From Candidatus Ornithospirochaeta avicola (lineage in GTDB: Bacteria > Spirochaetota > Spirochaetia > Sphaerochaetales > Sphaerochaetaceae), in contig DXHU01000016.1 in the NCBI GenBank assembly GCA_019113245.1, positions 1 through 64,000 on the forward strand: a stretch of 64,000 nt of DNA, read 5' to 3'. Of the stretch, positions 27,009 to 36,114 are shown in pieces. A program made the translations under genes and the position numbers. The notes below the pieces were generated by a model. The model worked only from the letters and a program-made list of their open reading frames with translations. It was not told where the DNA came from and made no database searches. Numbering within the stretch: position 1 is the first letter of the stretch; each line of letters starts with the position of its first letter.

Positions 27009-27218
27009 TTAATAGGCCTTGCTTGCGTGCATCTTTCTGACCTTCTTCATCTGTTTTCTGGCCATAGCCTTGTTCTTTCTGTTCTTGATTGTTGAAGGCT
27101 TTTCATAGTATTCACGCTTCTTCCATTCGCGGATAATGCCTTCTTTCTCAACCATTCTCTTGAATCTCTTGATTGACTTCTCCAAAGGTTCATTATCGTC
27201 AACTCTTACGTATGCCAC
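27009..27218 (-). CDS. rpsU: 30S ribosomal protein S21
   Basis: A 69-residue, strongly basic protein starting [20 protein letters not shown] and containing REYYEKPS, the S21 signature, followed by a Lys/Arg-rich tail. It belongs to the small ribosomal subunit near the anti-Shine-Dalgarno end of 16S rRNA. AGGAGG precedes ATG 27218 by 8 bases. The gene is followed by its own terminator. Confidence 0.96.
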   Translation of the reverse strand: MAYVRVDDNEPLEKSIKRFKRMVEKEGIIREWKKREYYEKPSTIKNRKNKAMARKQMKKVRKMHASKAY

Positions 27219-27261
27219 TATTAATCACCTCCTTGCTTCCGAAGACGGTTAAGCAAACAGA

Positions 27262-29400
27262 TTATTGCTCATTTTCACTTTCATTGTCAATAATCTTCTC
27301 CATGCGGATTATATTGATTTCAAATCTCTTTATTCCTTTGTACACATTCACTTCCGGTGAGAATATGATTTCTATCTCATCGCCGCTTTTTATCTTCCCA
27401 TCCCCTGCATTCCAGCATACTGCTGGCCATACCTTGCTGTTTATTTCAACAGAGAGCCTCATCCAGTCATTTCTGTTTGCAATATGATAGCTTTCAACAA
27501 CACTGGCCTTTGAAAGATGAAGCTTTATATTCTCATTCTCCATCCCGAAAGGAGCAAAGAATGATGATATCTTCCAAAGTGATGTATCCATCAGGACTTC
27601 GGGAATATCGAAATCGACAGAAATGCTCTCTTCTTCCTGCAGAAAATATTCTGCATTTGTGAGGACAAAATCAGAAAGTGCCTCCTTGAATGCAGGAAGG
27701 CTCTCTTTAGCCATAGAAAAACCGGCTGCGCACCTGTGCCCGCCATAGTCTGAGAAAAAGCTCTGGAAATTATCCAGAAATGCCTTTGCATCAAAGTTCT
27801 CGGGACTTCTCATGCTAGCACTGATTCTGTCATCCATTTCTGAGGATAGAACCATTGTAGGTATTTTCATCTCATTCATGATCTTTGAAGAGATGTTTCC
27901 TGTCAGACCTCGCGGGATTTCAGACTCAATAAGGACAAAGCGTCCTGAAAAGAACTCCTTTGAGGAAAGAGCCTGGGAGCGAGCATTGACAGCCAGAGAT
28001 TCTGTCAGGCGCTGCCTTTCCTTATTCATAGCCTCAAGCTCTGAATAAAGCTTTTCTATCTCATCATCAGAGGAGGACAGAAGGAAGCGGACTGCCACAT
28101 CGGGCCTCCCCATCCTTCCGGAAGAATTAAGTAAAGGCGCAATTGAGAACGAGATATCTCTTGCTGTCAGATCCTTTGAAAGCAGATTAAGCTTGCCAAG
28201 CATATAAAGAAAGGCCTTGTTCTTTGTTTTCTTTAACTCTTTCAAACCTTTCTTGACTATTATCCTGTTCTCATCTTTCAGCGGCATGAGGTCTGCTACA
28301 GTCCCGATTGCTGCAAGGATGAGCGGATAGTCAATATCCTCATAAAGGCTCTTGTCAGAATGAAGAGAGAAAGACTTGAAGAGGCTTTTCAGGCTCAGGA
28401 TTTCCTCATCTCCTTCCTCATATCTGGGAGCATGGGAAATCTTTGATATCTCAAAAAGGCTCTTGTCCTTTACTAGGGGAATTATTTTCTCTATTCTGCT
28501 CCTGATATCAATCAGATTTATCTCAAGCTGTGTTCCGAAAGCTTTTTCAAGCATGTTCTTCTCATAAGAGGAATCAAGCACGAGAATCGGAAGATTGTCA
28601 TCAAGGAAGGAGATGATCCTGCTCATCTCAGCACTGATATATCCGTCAGTTGAAATTTCCTCCGTGCATTCATCATACTCAATCAGGTTCTCCATCTTAA
28701 CGGCACTCATTCTTATGCTGTCATTCTGGGGCTCAGCATGAAAGAGTATGCATCTTTCCTGATAAAACCCTGTCCTGCTGTAACGCAGAGCAAATGCCGC
28801 CTTGAATGCTACAGCGCATCCGGAAAGGGATGGAAAAGGATACTCCTCCCCTTCGATTTTCGGATCTATCAGAGCACAGGCGGGAGGAAAATCAGAAGAG
28901 GCAAGATGATGGTCAAGGACTATTGTGTCTATGCCCTTTTTCCTAAGGGTGCGGATTTCCGGTGCGGCACTGATTCCGTTGTCAACTGTTATGACAAGAG
29001 TTACTTCTTTTTGCTCTATCTCCTCTACAACAGCATCAGTCAGCCCATACTGTTCATCAGAAAGAGGAAGGCGATATGAAAGATTCTTGACTCCCGCTCT
29101 CTTCAGCTCAGTGTAAAGGAGGGCTGTTGATGTTATGCCGTCAGCATCCCTGTCTCCGAAAATCAGGACATTCTCCTCTCTCTCAATTGCCTCTGTAATC
29201 CTGTCGACAAAGTTCTGCATGTCCTCAAAAAGAAATGGAGAATGCTGATATACCAGATCGTTTTCTAAAAAAAACTTCAGATCTTTTTTCTCACTTATTC
29301 CTCTTCTCAATAGGATGGTGGATGTGATCATATCAAGAGAGAAAGCCTCAGAAATCGATGCACATTTTTCAGTATCTATCTTGTTTATATGGTATTTCAT
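27262..29400 (-). CDS. recJ: Single-strand DNA exonuclease RecJ, enlarged
   Basis: A 712-residue DHH-family 5'-3' exonuclease. Metal motifs: DRDADG (83-88), DNGIS (about 140), DHH (163-165) and GTVADLMPL (366-374); the DHHA1 domain has GRMGRPDVA and GGHRCAAGFS near residues 580-590, and an OB-like C-terminal part follows. Compared with the usual length of about 570, an extra block of about 150 residues sits between the third motif region and GTVAD (about 207-355). The gene overlaps recO by 4 bases, linking two recombination-repair genes. Confidence 0.93.
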   Translation of the reverse strand: MKYHINKIDTEKCASISEAFSLDMITSTILLRRGISEKKDLKFFLENDLVYQHSPFLFEDMQNFVDRITEAIEREENVLIFGDRDADGITSTALLYTELKRAGVKNLSYRLPLSDEQYGLTDAVVEEIEQKEVTLVITVDNGISAAPEIRTLRKKGIDTIVLDHHLASSDFPPACALIDPKIEGEEYPFPSLSGCAVAFKAAFALRYSRTGFYQERCILFHAEPQNDSIRMSAVKMENLIEYDECTEEISTDGYISAEMSRIISFLDDNLPILVLDSSYEKNMLEKAFGTQLEINLIDIRSRIEKIIPLVKDKSLFEISKISHAPRYEEGDEEILSLKSLFKSFSLHSDKSLYEDIDYPLILAAIGTVADLMPLKDENRIIVKKGLKELKKTKNKAFLYMLGKLNLLSKDLTARDISFSIAPLLNSSGRMGRPDVAVRFLLSSSDDEIEKLYSELEAMNKERQRLTESLAVNARSQALSSKEFFSGRFVLIESEIPRGLTGNISSKIMNEMKIPTMVLSSEMDDRISASMRSPENFDAKAFLDNFQSFFSDYGGHRCAAGFSMAKESLPAFKEALSDFVLTNAEYFLQEEESISVDFDIPEVLMDTSLWKISSFFAPFGMENENIKLHLSKASVVESYHIANRNDWMRLSVEINSKVWPAVCWNAGDGKIKSGDEIEIIFSPEVNVYKGIKRFEINIIRMEKIIDNESENEQ

Positions 29401-30137
29401 AAATAGTCCTCTAAATTAAAATCGAGGCTTCTGATGTGAATTGGATATATTTCCTTCAAAAGACGCACAAGCCAGTTTAGCACTTTTTTTTCCTGAGAGG
29501 AACTGACAGAAAGAAGAAATGCATCCTCAAAGGAAATCTCGCTTATCCTCTTTATGAATTTCCTGGCATTCATGGGAAGAATGAATGTTTCCCTTCTGCT
29601 GTCGCAGCTCAGGCATGACAGTGTCTGATACCTGTCATTAAAACCCAGTGTCTCCTCTTCTGTATACTGCCTCTGGCATACGGGACAGAAGGTAAAAGAA
29701 GGAAGAAGGCCGGAAATGGAGAGAAAATGTATTATAAATGCAATAACAGTCCTCTCTGCATTCTCAGTAAGGTTCAAGTAATCAAGGGATTTTGAATAAA
29801 GAGCATAACTTTGCTCATCAGCACTCTTGCTGCTTATGATTAGCTCAGAAAAAAGAGAGGACGCAAGTGTCTTCCCAATGCTCTTTGATATATTCTCCCT
29901 GTCATTTACAATATCTGCATCTTTCAGCGAGTATGAGTCCTTTTCCCTTTTATAATAAAGCGAGAATACTCCTTCGCCATAAAGAGGAACCTGTATGGCT
30001 TTTGAGCTTTTTCTTGCGCCATATGCTGTTGCATATATTATTCCATCAGATGGAGAAAAGAGTGTGAGAAGCTTGTTTACTTCACCCTTTTTATCTATAT
30101 TTACTACTGTAGCAAGGCTCTTTATATCTCTTTCCAT
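29397..30137 (-). CDS. recO: DNA repair protein RecO
   Basis: A 246-residue recombination mediator. The N-terminal OB fold begins MERDIKSLATVVNIDKKGE; GAYATAYGARKSS-like residues (IYATAYGARKSSK) follow; the zinc-binding cluster FCPVC ... LSCLSC lies at about residues 155-180. RecO helps load RecA onto SSB-coated DNA. ATG 30137 is chosen: the family starts here, and a near-perfect promoter (TTGACA-17-TATCTT) ends 7 bases before it, so the upstream extension to 30173 would lie inside the promoter. The message would be leaderless. Confidence 0.9.
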   Translation of the reverse strand: MERDIKSLATVVNIDKKGEVNKLLTLFSPSDGIIYATAYGARKSSKAIQVPLYGEGVFSLYYKREKDSYSLKDADIVNDRENISKSIGKTLASSLFSELIISSKSADEQSYALYSKSLDYLNLTENAERTVIAFIIHFLSISGLLPSFTFCPVCQRQYTEEETLGFNDRYQTLSCLSCDSRRETFILPMNARKFIKRISEISFEDAFLLSVSSSQEKKVLNWLVRLLKEIYPIHIRSLDFNLEDYL

Positions 30138-30144
30138 CACAAAA

Positions 30145-30173
30145 AAGATAAGAGCCAAAAAGGAGGATGTCAA
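30145..30173 (-). promoter_or_regulatory. Promoter of recO-recJ, leaderless layout
   Basis: On the minus strand TTGACA (perfect -35), 17 bases, TATCTT, then seven bases and the recO ATG. The same DNA on the plus strand holds AAGGAGG and part of the start of the divergent DUF4105 gene. Confidence 0.7.
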
Positions 30174-31445
30174 TTGAAAAAGCTTTTTTCTCTTCTCACT
30201 CTCCTTTTCATCACATCTTCTATTTTTGCGCTCTCCTTTCTGGGTGAAAATGCAAAAGACCCGTTTGAAAGCCAGGAAGAGCTTGATAATTTTTCTTTTG
30301 ATGAATCAGGATCAACAGCTGATGATGTGAAAATCTACCTTATAAGTGCCGAAACGGGGGATGAGGTGTTCACCTTCTTTGGACATACTGCCCTTGCAGT
30401 CGTGAAAGAAGGAAGCATATCTTTTGCCGCAGACTATGGCTCTTTTTCTTTCTCAGAAGGTTTTTATCTGAAATTCGTTGAGGGTCTTCTTCTTTACAAC
30501 ATGGTGATTTCTGACCTAGAAAGAAGAGTCCAGGTTTTTGAAAATGAAGGAAGGACATATTACCTGACTGAAATAAAGGGTCTTGAAAGCAGGGAGAAAA
30601 AAGGAATAATAGACTTCCTTCTTTACAACAGCCAGGAAGGAAACAATGTATACCTCTACCATTATTATGAGGATAACTGTGCAACAAGAGTAAGGGATAT
30701 ACTCAACTGGGCAACTGGAGGAGATTTCTCCAAAATGTATTCAGATACATACCGCGGTGCCACATACAGGAACACTGCCGCACTCTATCTGGACAAGAGC
30801 TTTCTCTTCTCTTTTCTTTTAAATTATCTGCAGGGACCTGAGATTGACAGAGAAATATCTCTTTATGATGAGATGTATCTTCCCCTTACGCTGAAGGAAG
30901 CTGCTGAGGATTACTTTTCATCATCCTCTGTTAAGATGAACACGGATACAGAAAGATCAGAATACAGAAGCTTCAGCTTAATGGAAATGACAGCAGTTTT
31001 CTCTTTAATCCTCTTTTTATCATTATCTGCACTTTATGCCTCAAAAATAAAGCTTTTCTCGCGCATTGCAGATTTTGTTTTTGCACTCATATTCATTCTC
31101 TTTTCTCTGCTCTCATCTGCGCTTATCATCCTTGAAATATTCTCAAACCACAGCGTCACGTATTTCAATTCGAATTTCATATACGCATCTCCGCTTCTGC
31201 TTGCAGCCGCAGCTGAGGCAATAAAGGGAAAGAGCATCAATAAGCGCTTTTATCTGTCTCTCATGCACTTGTCTTTCATAGCAATAGCTGTAATGCTGAA
31301 AGGCCTTTTCCCGCTTTTCTTCATACAGGAAAACCTGTTTCTGTTTGTTTTCCTCTCTCCTCTTTACATCATCAACATAATCAGATATGCACTCTCGTGC
31401 CATCAAGATGAGAAAGAGAAGGAAGAAGCTTTTCTGGACTCGTGA
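30174..31445 (+). CDS. DUF4105 (Lnb-type) membrane protein
   Basis: A 423-residue protein with signal peptide MKKLFSLLTLLFITSSIFAL, a periplasmic DUF4105 domain and four to five membrane helices after about residue 265. The domain shows VFTFFGHTALAV and EDNCATRVRDIL, which supply the His and Cys expected for a Cys-His type active site. Members of this family in Bacteroides are reported to N-acylate lipoproteins; that role here is inference, but the window is rich in lipoproteins. TTG 30174 is the start, six bases after AAGGAGG. It is divergent from recO with overlapping control DNA, and its 3' end overlaps arcC. Confidence 0.8.
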   Translation: MKKLFSLLTLLFITSSIFALSFLGENAKDPFESQEELDNFSFDESGSTADDVKIYLISAETGDEVFTFFGHTALAVVKEGSISFAADYGSFSFSEGFYLKFVEGLLLYNMVISDLERRVQVFENEGRTYYLTEIKGLESREKKGIIDFLLYNSQEGNNVYLYHYYEDNCATRVRDILNWATGGDFSKMYSDTYRGATYRNTAALYLDKSFLFSFLLNYLQGPEIDREISLYDEMYLPLTLKEAAEDYFSSSSVKMNTDTERSEYRSFSLMEMTAVFSLILFLSLSALYASKIKLFSRIADFVFALIFILFSLLSSALIILEIFSNHSVTYFNSNFIYASPLLLAAAAEAIKGKSINKRFYLSLMHLSFIAIAVMLKGLFPLFFIQENLFLFVFLSPLYIINIIRYALSCHQDEKEKEEAFLDS

Positions 31446-32322
31446 TTATTCCCTCGTTTCCTGTTGCCTTGATATAGCTCAGAACAGCCTCAATCTTCGG
31501 TTTCATGCTTCCTGGAGGGAACTGACCTTCTTCCATGTATTTTTCTGCCATCTCGACAGAAAGGTCTGAAAGCGCACGCTCGTTTTCTTTCTTGTAGTTT
31601 ATGCACACTTTGTCCACTGCCGTGGATATTATGAAGAGATCTGCATTCAGTTTTCGCGCAAGAAGGGATGCAACAAGATCCTTGTCAATAACTGCTTCTC
31701 TTCCTTCCAGCATTCCGTCTTTCTCTACAACAGGAATGCCGCCGCCTCCGCATGCTATTACCACCTGATCGTTATCAAGAAGTGTTTTTATTGTCTCTTC
31801 TTCTATGATTCTCACCGGTCGTGGAGATGCAACGACACGGCGGTAGCCTCTTCCTGCATCCTCAACTATGCTCCAATTGTCCTTTGCCCTGTGGTACTCG
31901 GCAACCTCCCTGCTCATGAAAGAGCCGATTGGTTTTGTAGGATTGGAAAATGAAGGATCATCGTCAGATACTTCGACCTGTGTAACAACAGTTGAAACAA
32001 TCTTTTTCAGGCCAAAAGCTTCAAACTCGTTTCTCAGGGCCCTCTGAAGCTGGTATCCGATTGCGCCCTGCGTGTCTGCAACACAGGAATCAAGGGGAAC
32101 TGTATGAAGAATTTCTCTTGCATATTCTGCCCTAAGAAGTATATACCCGACCTGAGGTCCGTTACCGTGCACAATCACAACACGGTTTCCCTCTTTGACA
32201 AGCTTTGCAATCTCATGTGCTGTCTTTCTTGCAGCCTCGTACTGCGAAGAGACGGTGACATGGGATGGATCTTCAATTAGGCTGTTGCCTCCGATTGCGA
32301 TGACAATAAGTTTTCCTTTCAT
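31381..32322 (-). CDS. arcC: Carbamate kinase
   Basis: A 313-residue amino-acid-kinase-fold enzyme that makes ATP from carbamoyl phosphate, or the reverse. Signatures: VIAIGGNSLIEDP at the start, VIVHGNGPQVGYIL, QGAIGYQLQRAL, ACGGGGIPVVE and a final GSMKPKIEAV. No arcA or arcB is near, so the pathway (arginine, agmatine or purine/allantoin fermentation) is open. The 3' end overlaps the DUF4105 gene by 65 bp tail to tail. Confidence 0.95.
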   Translation of the reverse strand: MKGKLIVIAIGGNSLIEDPSHVTVSSQYEAARKTAHEIAKLVKEGNRVVIVHGNGPQVGYILLRAEYAREILHTVPLDSCVADTQGAIGYQLQRALRNEFEAFGLKKIVSTVVTQVEVSDDDPSFSNPTKPIGSFMSREVAEYHRAKDNWSIVEDAGRGYRRVVASPRPVRIIEEETIKTLLDNDQVVIACGGGGIPVVEKDGMLEGREAVIDKDLVASLLARKLNADLFIISTAVDKVCINYKKENERALSDLSVEMAEKYMEEGQFPPGSMKPKIEAVLSYIKATGNEGIITSPEKLLPSLSHLDGTRVHI

Positions 32323-32396
32323 AATTAAAGCTTATCATAAGTGCAACAGAATGCAACATAATTCTTATATAGGCTTGTTCTGTTTTAACTCATCAC

Positions 32397-32425
32397 TTGC
32401 CTGAAGTGCATTAATTTTATTAAAT
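32397..32425 (+). promoter_or_regulatory. Promoter of lon
   Basis: TTGCCT, 17 bases, TTAAAT, then seven bases and ATG 32433, without a Shine-Dalgarno. A near-palindrome with arms cattaatttta / ttaaattaatg (32409-32430, one mismatch) covers the -10 and could bind a repressor. Confidence 0.5.
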
Positions 32426-32432
32426 TAATGTC

Positions 32433-34892
32433 ATGGAAAATAACGAAGAAAAGAATACTTACACTGTAAAGCTGCTGGTTGTGACAGAGCGTCCTGTGTT
32501 TCCAGGTGGAATAACAACTCTTGTTGTGTCCAGAGCTGAAGAGATAAAACTTATCGAAAACCTTGGAAAAGGTGGCATATTCGGAATCCTGATGGCAAAG
32601 GAAAGGGACAGTTTTGACAACTGCATTATGGACTCTACTCTGCCTCCTGAATTCTATGAGGTGGGAACACTATGCTCAATAAACAGATTCATACATCTTC
32701 CAAACGGAAGTCTGCATGTGTTTGTGACAACAATGAGAACATTCACTGTCCACTCTGTGGATACGCTTCTTTCCCCTTATGAGGCTGTTGTCGAGGACAG
32801 GAACACAGAATATGAGAGCATGCGCCCTATTGTTCCCTATATGAGGCTTTTAAGGAAGATTCTCTCAGAGCTTGTGACCCAGTCCCCGCTCTTTTCCTTT
32901 GCAAGCGAGGTGAATATTGCGAACATCACAGACGCAGAGAACCTTGTGAACTATACTGCAAGCTGTCTCACAGCTCCAAAGGAATTTCTGCAGCAGGTGC
33001 TTGCTCAGCAGAACCTTATTGCCCGCTATGAGAAAGTGCTTACATATCTTGAAAGCGAGAAAGACCTTGTAATCATGCAGAACCAGATCAGAAGCGATCT
33101 GATAGACAATGTCAAAAGAAGAAATCAGGAACAGGTTCTGAAGCAGCAGATAAGCACACTGCAGCAGGAGCTGGATAAGATAACAGGCAAAGGAGGAAGC
33201 GCAGGTGCGTTCTCACCAAGGGGGATGGATATAGCAGAGCTTGCTGACAAGTATGACAAGATTAAGGATCTGCTTCCTCCTATCTACATTGAGACAGTTG
33301 ACAAGGAAATGAGCAGGATGAATTCGATGGACCCATCAAGTCCTGACTATACTCTTACAAAAACTTACATAGACACGATTCTGTCTCTTCCCTATTCAAA
33401 AAAGAACCAGAAGGTAAAATACACAATTGAAAATGTTCGCGAGAAGCTGGACAAGGACCACTACGGGCTTAAGGATGTCAAAGACAGGATTCTTGAATTC
33501 CTCGCATCACGCACCTTGAGCAGATCTCAAAGCGGAGCAATAATATGTCTTGTAGGACCTCCCGGAGTGGGAAAGACAAGCATCGGACGCTCCATTGCAT
33601 CAGCCCTTGGAAGAAAATACTACCGCTTCAGCATGGGCGGAGTGCGTGATGAGGCTGAGATAAAGGGACACAGGAGAACATATGTAGGCGCCCTTCCCGG
33701 AAAATTCATCCAGGCTCTCCTTGAGACCAAGGAAGTCGATCCTGTAATCCTGATTGACGAGATTGACAAGATGGGCTCATCTTTCCAGGGAGATCCTGCA
33801 AGTGCGCTTCTTGAGGCGCTGGATCCAGAGCAGAACAGCCGCTTCAGAGATCTCTATCTTGATCTTCCGTATGATCTTTCGAAAGTGCTTTTTATCGTGA
33901 CTGCAAACACTCTGGAAACAGTTCCTGAGCCACTTCTTGATAGAATGGAAGTCATAGAAGTCTCCGGTTATACTTCGCAGGAAAAACTGAATATTGCAAA
34001 AGGATATCTTATTCCGCGTCTTATAAAGAACAACGGACTGGAAAAGAGAAATATAAGCCTCAGCGATGATGCGCTTTTATCCATAGCAGAAGAGTATTCA
34101 AGAGAAGCCGGAGTTAGAAATTATGAGAAGAATCTTGACAAGATTTTCAGAAAGCTCTCTCTTGAAATCCTTGAAAAGAAAAGCGATGGCAATCTCTTGA
34201 TTGAGAAAAAGGATGTTGAGAAATATCTTTCCATTCCCCGCTTTGATTTAAGCGAGAAGATTGAAGCAGAAGAGGCAGGAACAGCAATAGGTCTTGCATG
34301 GACAAGCATGGGAGGAGATGTGCTTTTAATAGAGGCAGAAGCCCTGCTTTCCCATGAGGAGTTCAAGATAACAGGACAGCTCGGAGATGTGATGAAGGAG
34401 AGCTGCAACATAGCGCTGAGCACAGTGAAGAAAGAGGCTGCTCTGAGAGGAATAGATCCTGCATATTTCCGCCACCATATGATTCATCTCCATGTTCCAG
34501 AGGGAGCAACTCCTAAAGACGGACCGAGTGCAGGAATAACAATGACATGCGCACTCTGGGGAATGATTACAGAACAAGTAATCAAGAAGGACCTTGCAAT
34601 GACTGGAGAGCTTACGCTGACAGGACATGTTATGCCTATCGGCGGACTGAAGGAGAAAGTGCTTGCAGCCAAGAGAAACCATATAAAGGAGATAATAATT
34701 CCTCAAAAAAACAAAAGAGATCTGGAGATGCTGGATGAGGATGTCAAGAAAGACATCACATTCCATCTGGTGTCAGATATCTCAGAAGTCCTTGCTCTTT
34801 CATTCCCTTCTGACAGAACAAGAAGGCTTACTGAGAGCGAGCTTGAGAAAGCTCAGGAGAACTGGGAAAAGGAGAATCAGAAGAATGGTTGA
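32433..34892 (+). CDS. lon: ATP-dependent protease Lon
   Basis: An 819-residue Lon protease of the LonA type: N-terminal substrate domain (about 1-220), coiled coil, AAA+ module with GPPGVGKTS (about residue 375) and VILIDEIDKMG (about 440), and C-terminal peptidase domain with catalytic Ser in DGPSAGITM and Lys in GGLKEKVLAAKR. It degrades damaged and regulatory proteins in the cytoplasm. There is no visible ribosome-binding site. The final 8 bases overlap the U32 peptidase start. Confidence 0.97.
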   Translation: MENNEEKNTYTVKLLVVTERPVFPGGITTLVVSRAEEIKLIENLGKGGIFGILMAKERDSFDNCIMDSTLPPEFYEVGTLCSINRFIHLPNGSLHVFVTTMRTFTVHSVDTLLSPYEAVVEDRNTEYESMRPIVPYMRLLRKILSELVTQSPLFSFASEVNIANITDAENLVNYTASCLTAPKEFLQQVLAQQNLIARYEKVLTYLESEKDLVIMQNQIRSDLIDNVKRRNQEQVLKQQISTLQQELDKITGKGGSAGAFSPRGMDIAELADKYDKIKDLLPPIYIETVDKEMSRMNSMDPSSPDYTLTKTYIDTILSLPYSKKNQKVKYTIENVREKLDKDHYGLKDVKDRILEFLASRTLSRSQSGAIICLVGPPGVGKTSIGRSIASALGRKYYRFSMGGVRDEAEIKGHRRTYVGALPGKFIQALLETKEVDPVILIDEIDKMGSSFQGDPASALLEALDPEQNSRFRDLYLDLPYDLSKVLFIVTANTLETVPEPLLDRMEVIEVSGYTSQEKLNIAKGYLIPRLIKNNGLEKRNISLSDDALLSIAEEYSREAGVRNYEKNLDKIFRKLSLEILEKKSDGNLLIEKKDVEKYLSIPRFDLSEKIEAEEAGTAIGLAWTSMGGDVLLIEAEALLSHEEFKITGQLGDVMKESCNIALSTVKKEAALRGIDPAYFRHHMIHLHVPEGATPKDGPSAGITMTCALWGMITEQVIKKDLAMTGELTLTGHVMPIGGLKEKVLAAKRNHIKEIIIPQKNKRDLEMLDEDVKKDITFHLVSDISEVLALSFPSDRTRRLTESELEKAQENWEKENQKNG

Positions 34893-36114
34893 ACTACTTT
34901 CTCCTGCTGGAAATTATGAGAAGCTTGTAACTGCATTCAATTTCGGCGCAGATGCCTGCTACATGGGCCTGAAGGATTTTTCATTGAGGGCAAATGCAGG
35001 CAACTTCTCTTTATCTGAGGCAGAAAAAGTCAGAGCGCTCAAAGAAAAAAGCGGAAAGAAGATTTACTGTACGATGAACATCCTCTTTAACGAGGATGAG
35101 ATAGAAAAACTGGACCAGATGAAAGATTATATTGCATCCTACCCTTTTGATGCATTCATAATCTCCGATATAGGCCTTGTTCCTTTCCTCAAGAAGAATT
35201 TCCCTCATGCCCAGCTTCATCTTTCAACTCAGGCTTCCTGCCTGAACAGCGAGAGCGTGAAGATGTATAAGAGCATGGGTTTTTCCCGTGTAATCCTTGG
35301 AAGAGAAGCAAGCATTGACCAGATAAAGAGAATAAAGGACAAAGTTCCAGAGATGGAGCTTGAGGCATTCGTCCATGGTGCGATGTGCATGAGCTATTCA
35401 GGCCGGTGCATGCTCTCTGCTTTTCTAAGCGGAAGGAGCGCAAATCAGGGGGACTGTGCCCATACATGCCGATGGAACTACAAGCTCTATTTAGAAGAGG
35501 AAGAGAGAAAAGGAAAATACATGCCTATTGAGGAAAACGGCGGCTACACCACCATACTCTCAAGCAAGGATCTCTGCATGATCGACCATGTGGATGACCT
35601 TGTTGATGCAGGACTTTCGAGTCTTAAAATCGAAGGAAGAATGAAGAGCGTGTACTATGTGGCTGTAACTACCAGAGCATACCGAAAGGCGCTTGATCAT
35701 GCTGAGGACCTGGATGAATACAAAAAGGACATATTCAACGTATCGCATAGGGAATTCACAACAGGCTTCTTCTACTCAAACGGAAAAATTGAAGGGGACG
35801 GAAATGTTGCAGATGTATCACGTCCGACAAGCTACGGTTATGAGAGAAGCTATCAGTTTTTAGGAACAATAAAGGAAAAGCTTTCTCCCTCACTTTATCT
35901 TCTTGATGTGAAGAACCAGATCAAAAAAGGAGAGAAAATTGAGTTCATCGGCCCGGATGTGCCTTTGCTTACAGAAGAAAGTGTAACAATACTGGATGAA
36001 GAAATGTTTCCTTTATTACAGGCAGACCATGGGAAATATGCTATGATAAAGACTGCCCTTCCCTTAAAGGAAGGCTATATCCTGAGAAAGGAAATGAAGG
36101 AGAAATACGTTTGA
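34885..36114 (+). CDS. Peptidase U32 family protein (TrhP/YegQ-like)
   Basis: A 409-residue U32 protein. It opens MVELLSPAGNYEKLVTAFNF and has GADACYMGL, VHGAMCMSYSGRCMLSAFLS and NQGDCAHTCRW, whose Cys residues probably hold an Fe-S cluster. Such proteins in other bacteria take part in hydroxylation of tRNA uridine-34 rather than proteolysis; which applies here is not provable from sequence alone. Start ATG 34885 with AAAGGAG 11 bases upstream; a longer in-frame start at 34735 would read through lon and is rejected. Confidence 0.88.
   Translation: MVELLSPAGNYEKLVTAFNFGADACYMGLKDFSLRANAGNFSLSEAEKVRALKEKSGKKIYCTMNILFNEDEIEKLDQMKDYIASYPFDAFIISDIGLVPFLKKNFPHAQLHLSTQASCLNSESVKMYKSMGFSRVILGREASIDQIKRIKDKVPEMELEAFVHGAMCMSYSGRCMLSAFLSGRSANQGDCAHTCRWNYKLYLEEEERKGKYMPIEENGGYTTILSSKDLCMIDHVDDLVDAGLSSLKIEGRMKSVYYVAVTTRAYRKALDHAEDLDEYKKDIFNVSHREFTTGFFYSNGKIEGDGNVADVSRPTSYGYERSYQFLGTIKEKLSPSLYLLDVKNQIKKGEKIEFIGPDVPLLTEESVTILDEEMFPLLQADHGKYAMIKTALPLKEGYILRKEMKEKYV

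Noticed and set aside
34735-34884. N-terminal extension of the U32 peptidase
   Set aside because: Reads through lon in another frame; the family begins at the MVELLSPAG Met with a ribosome-binding site.
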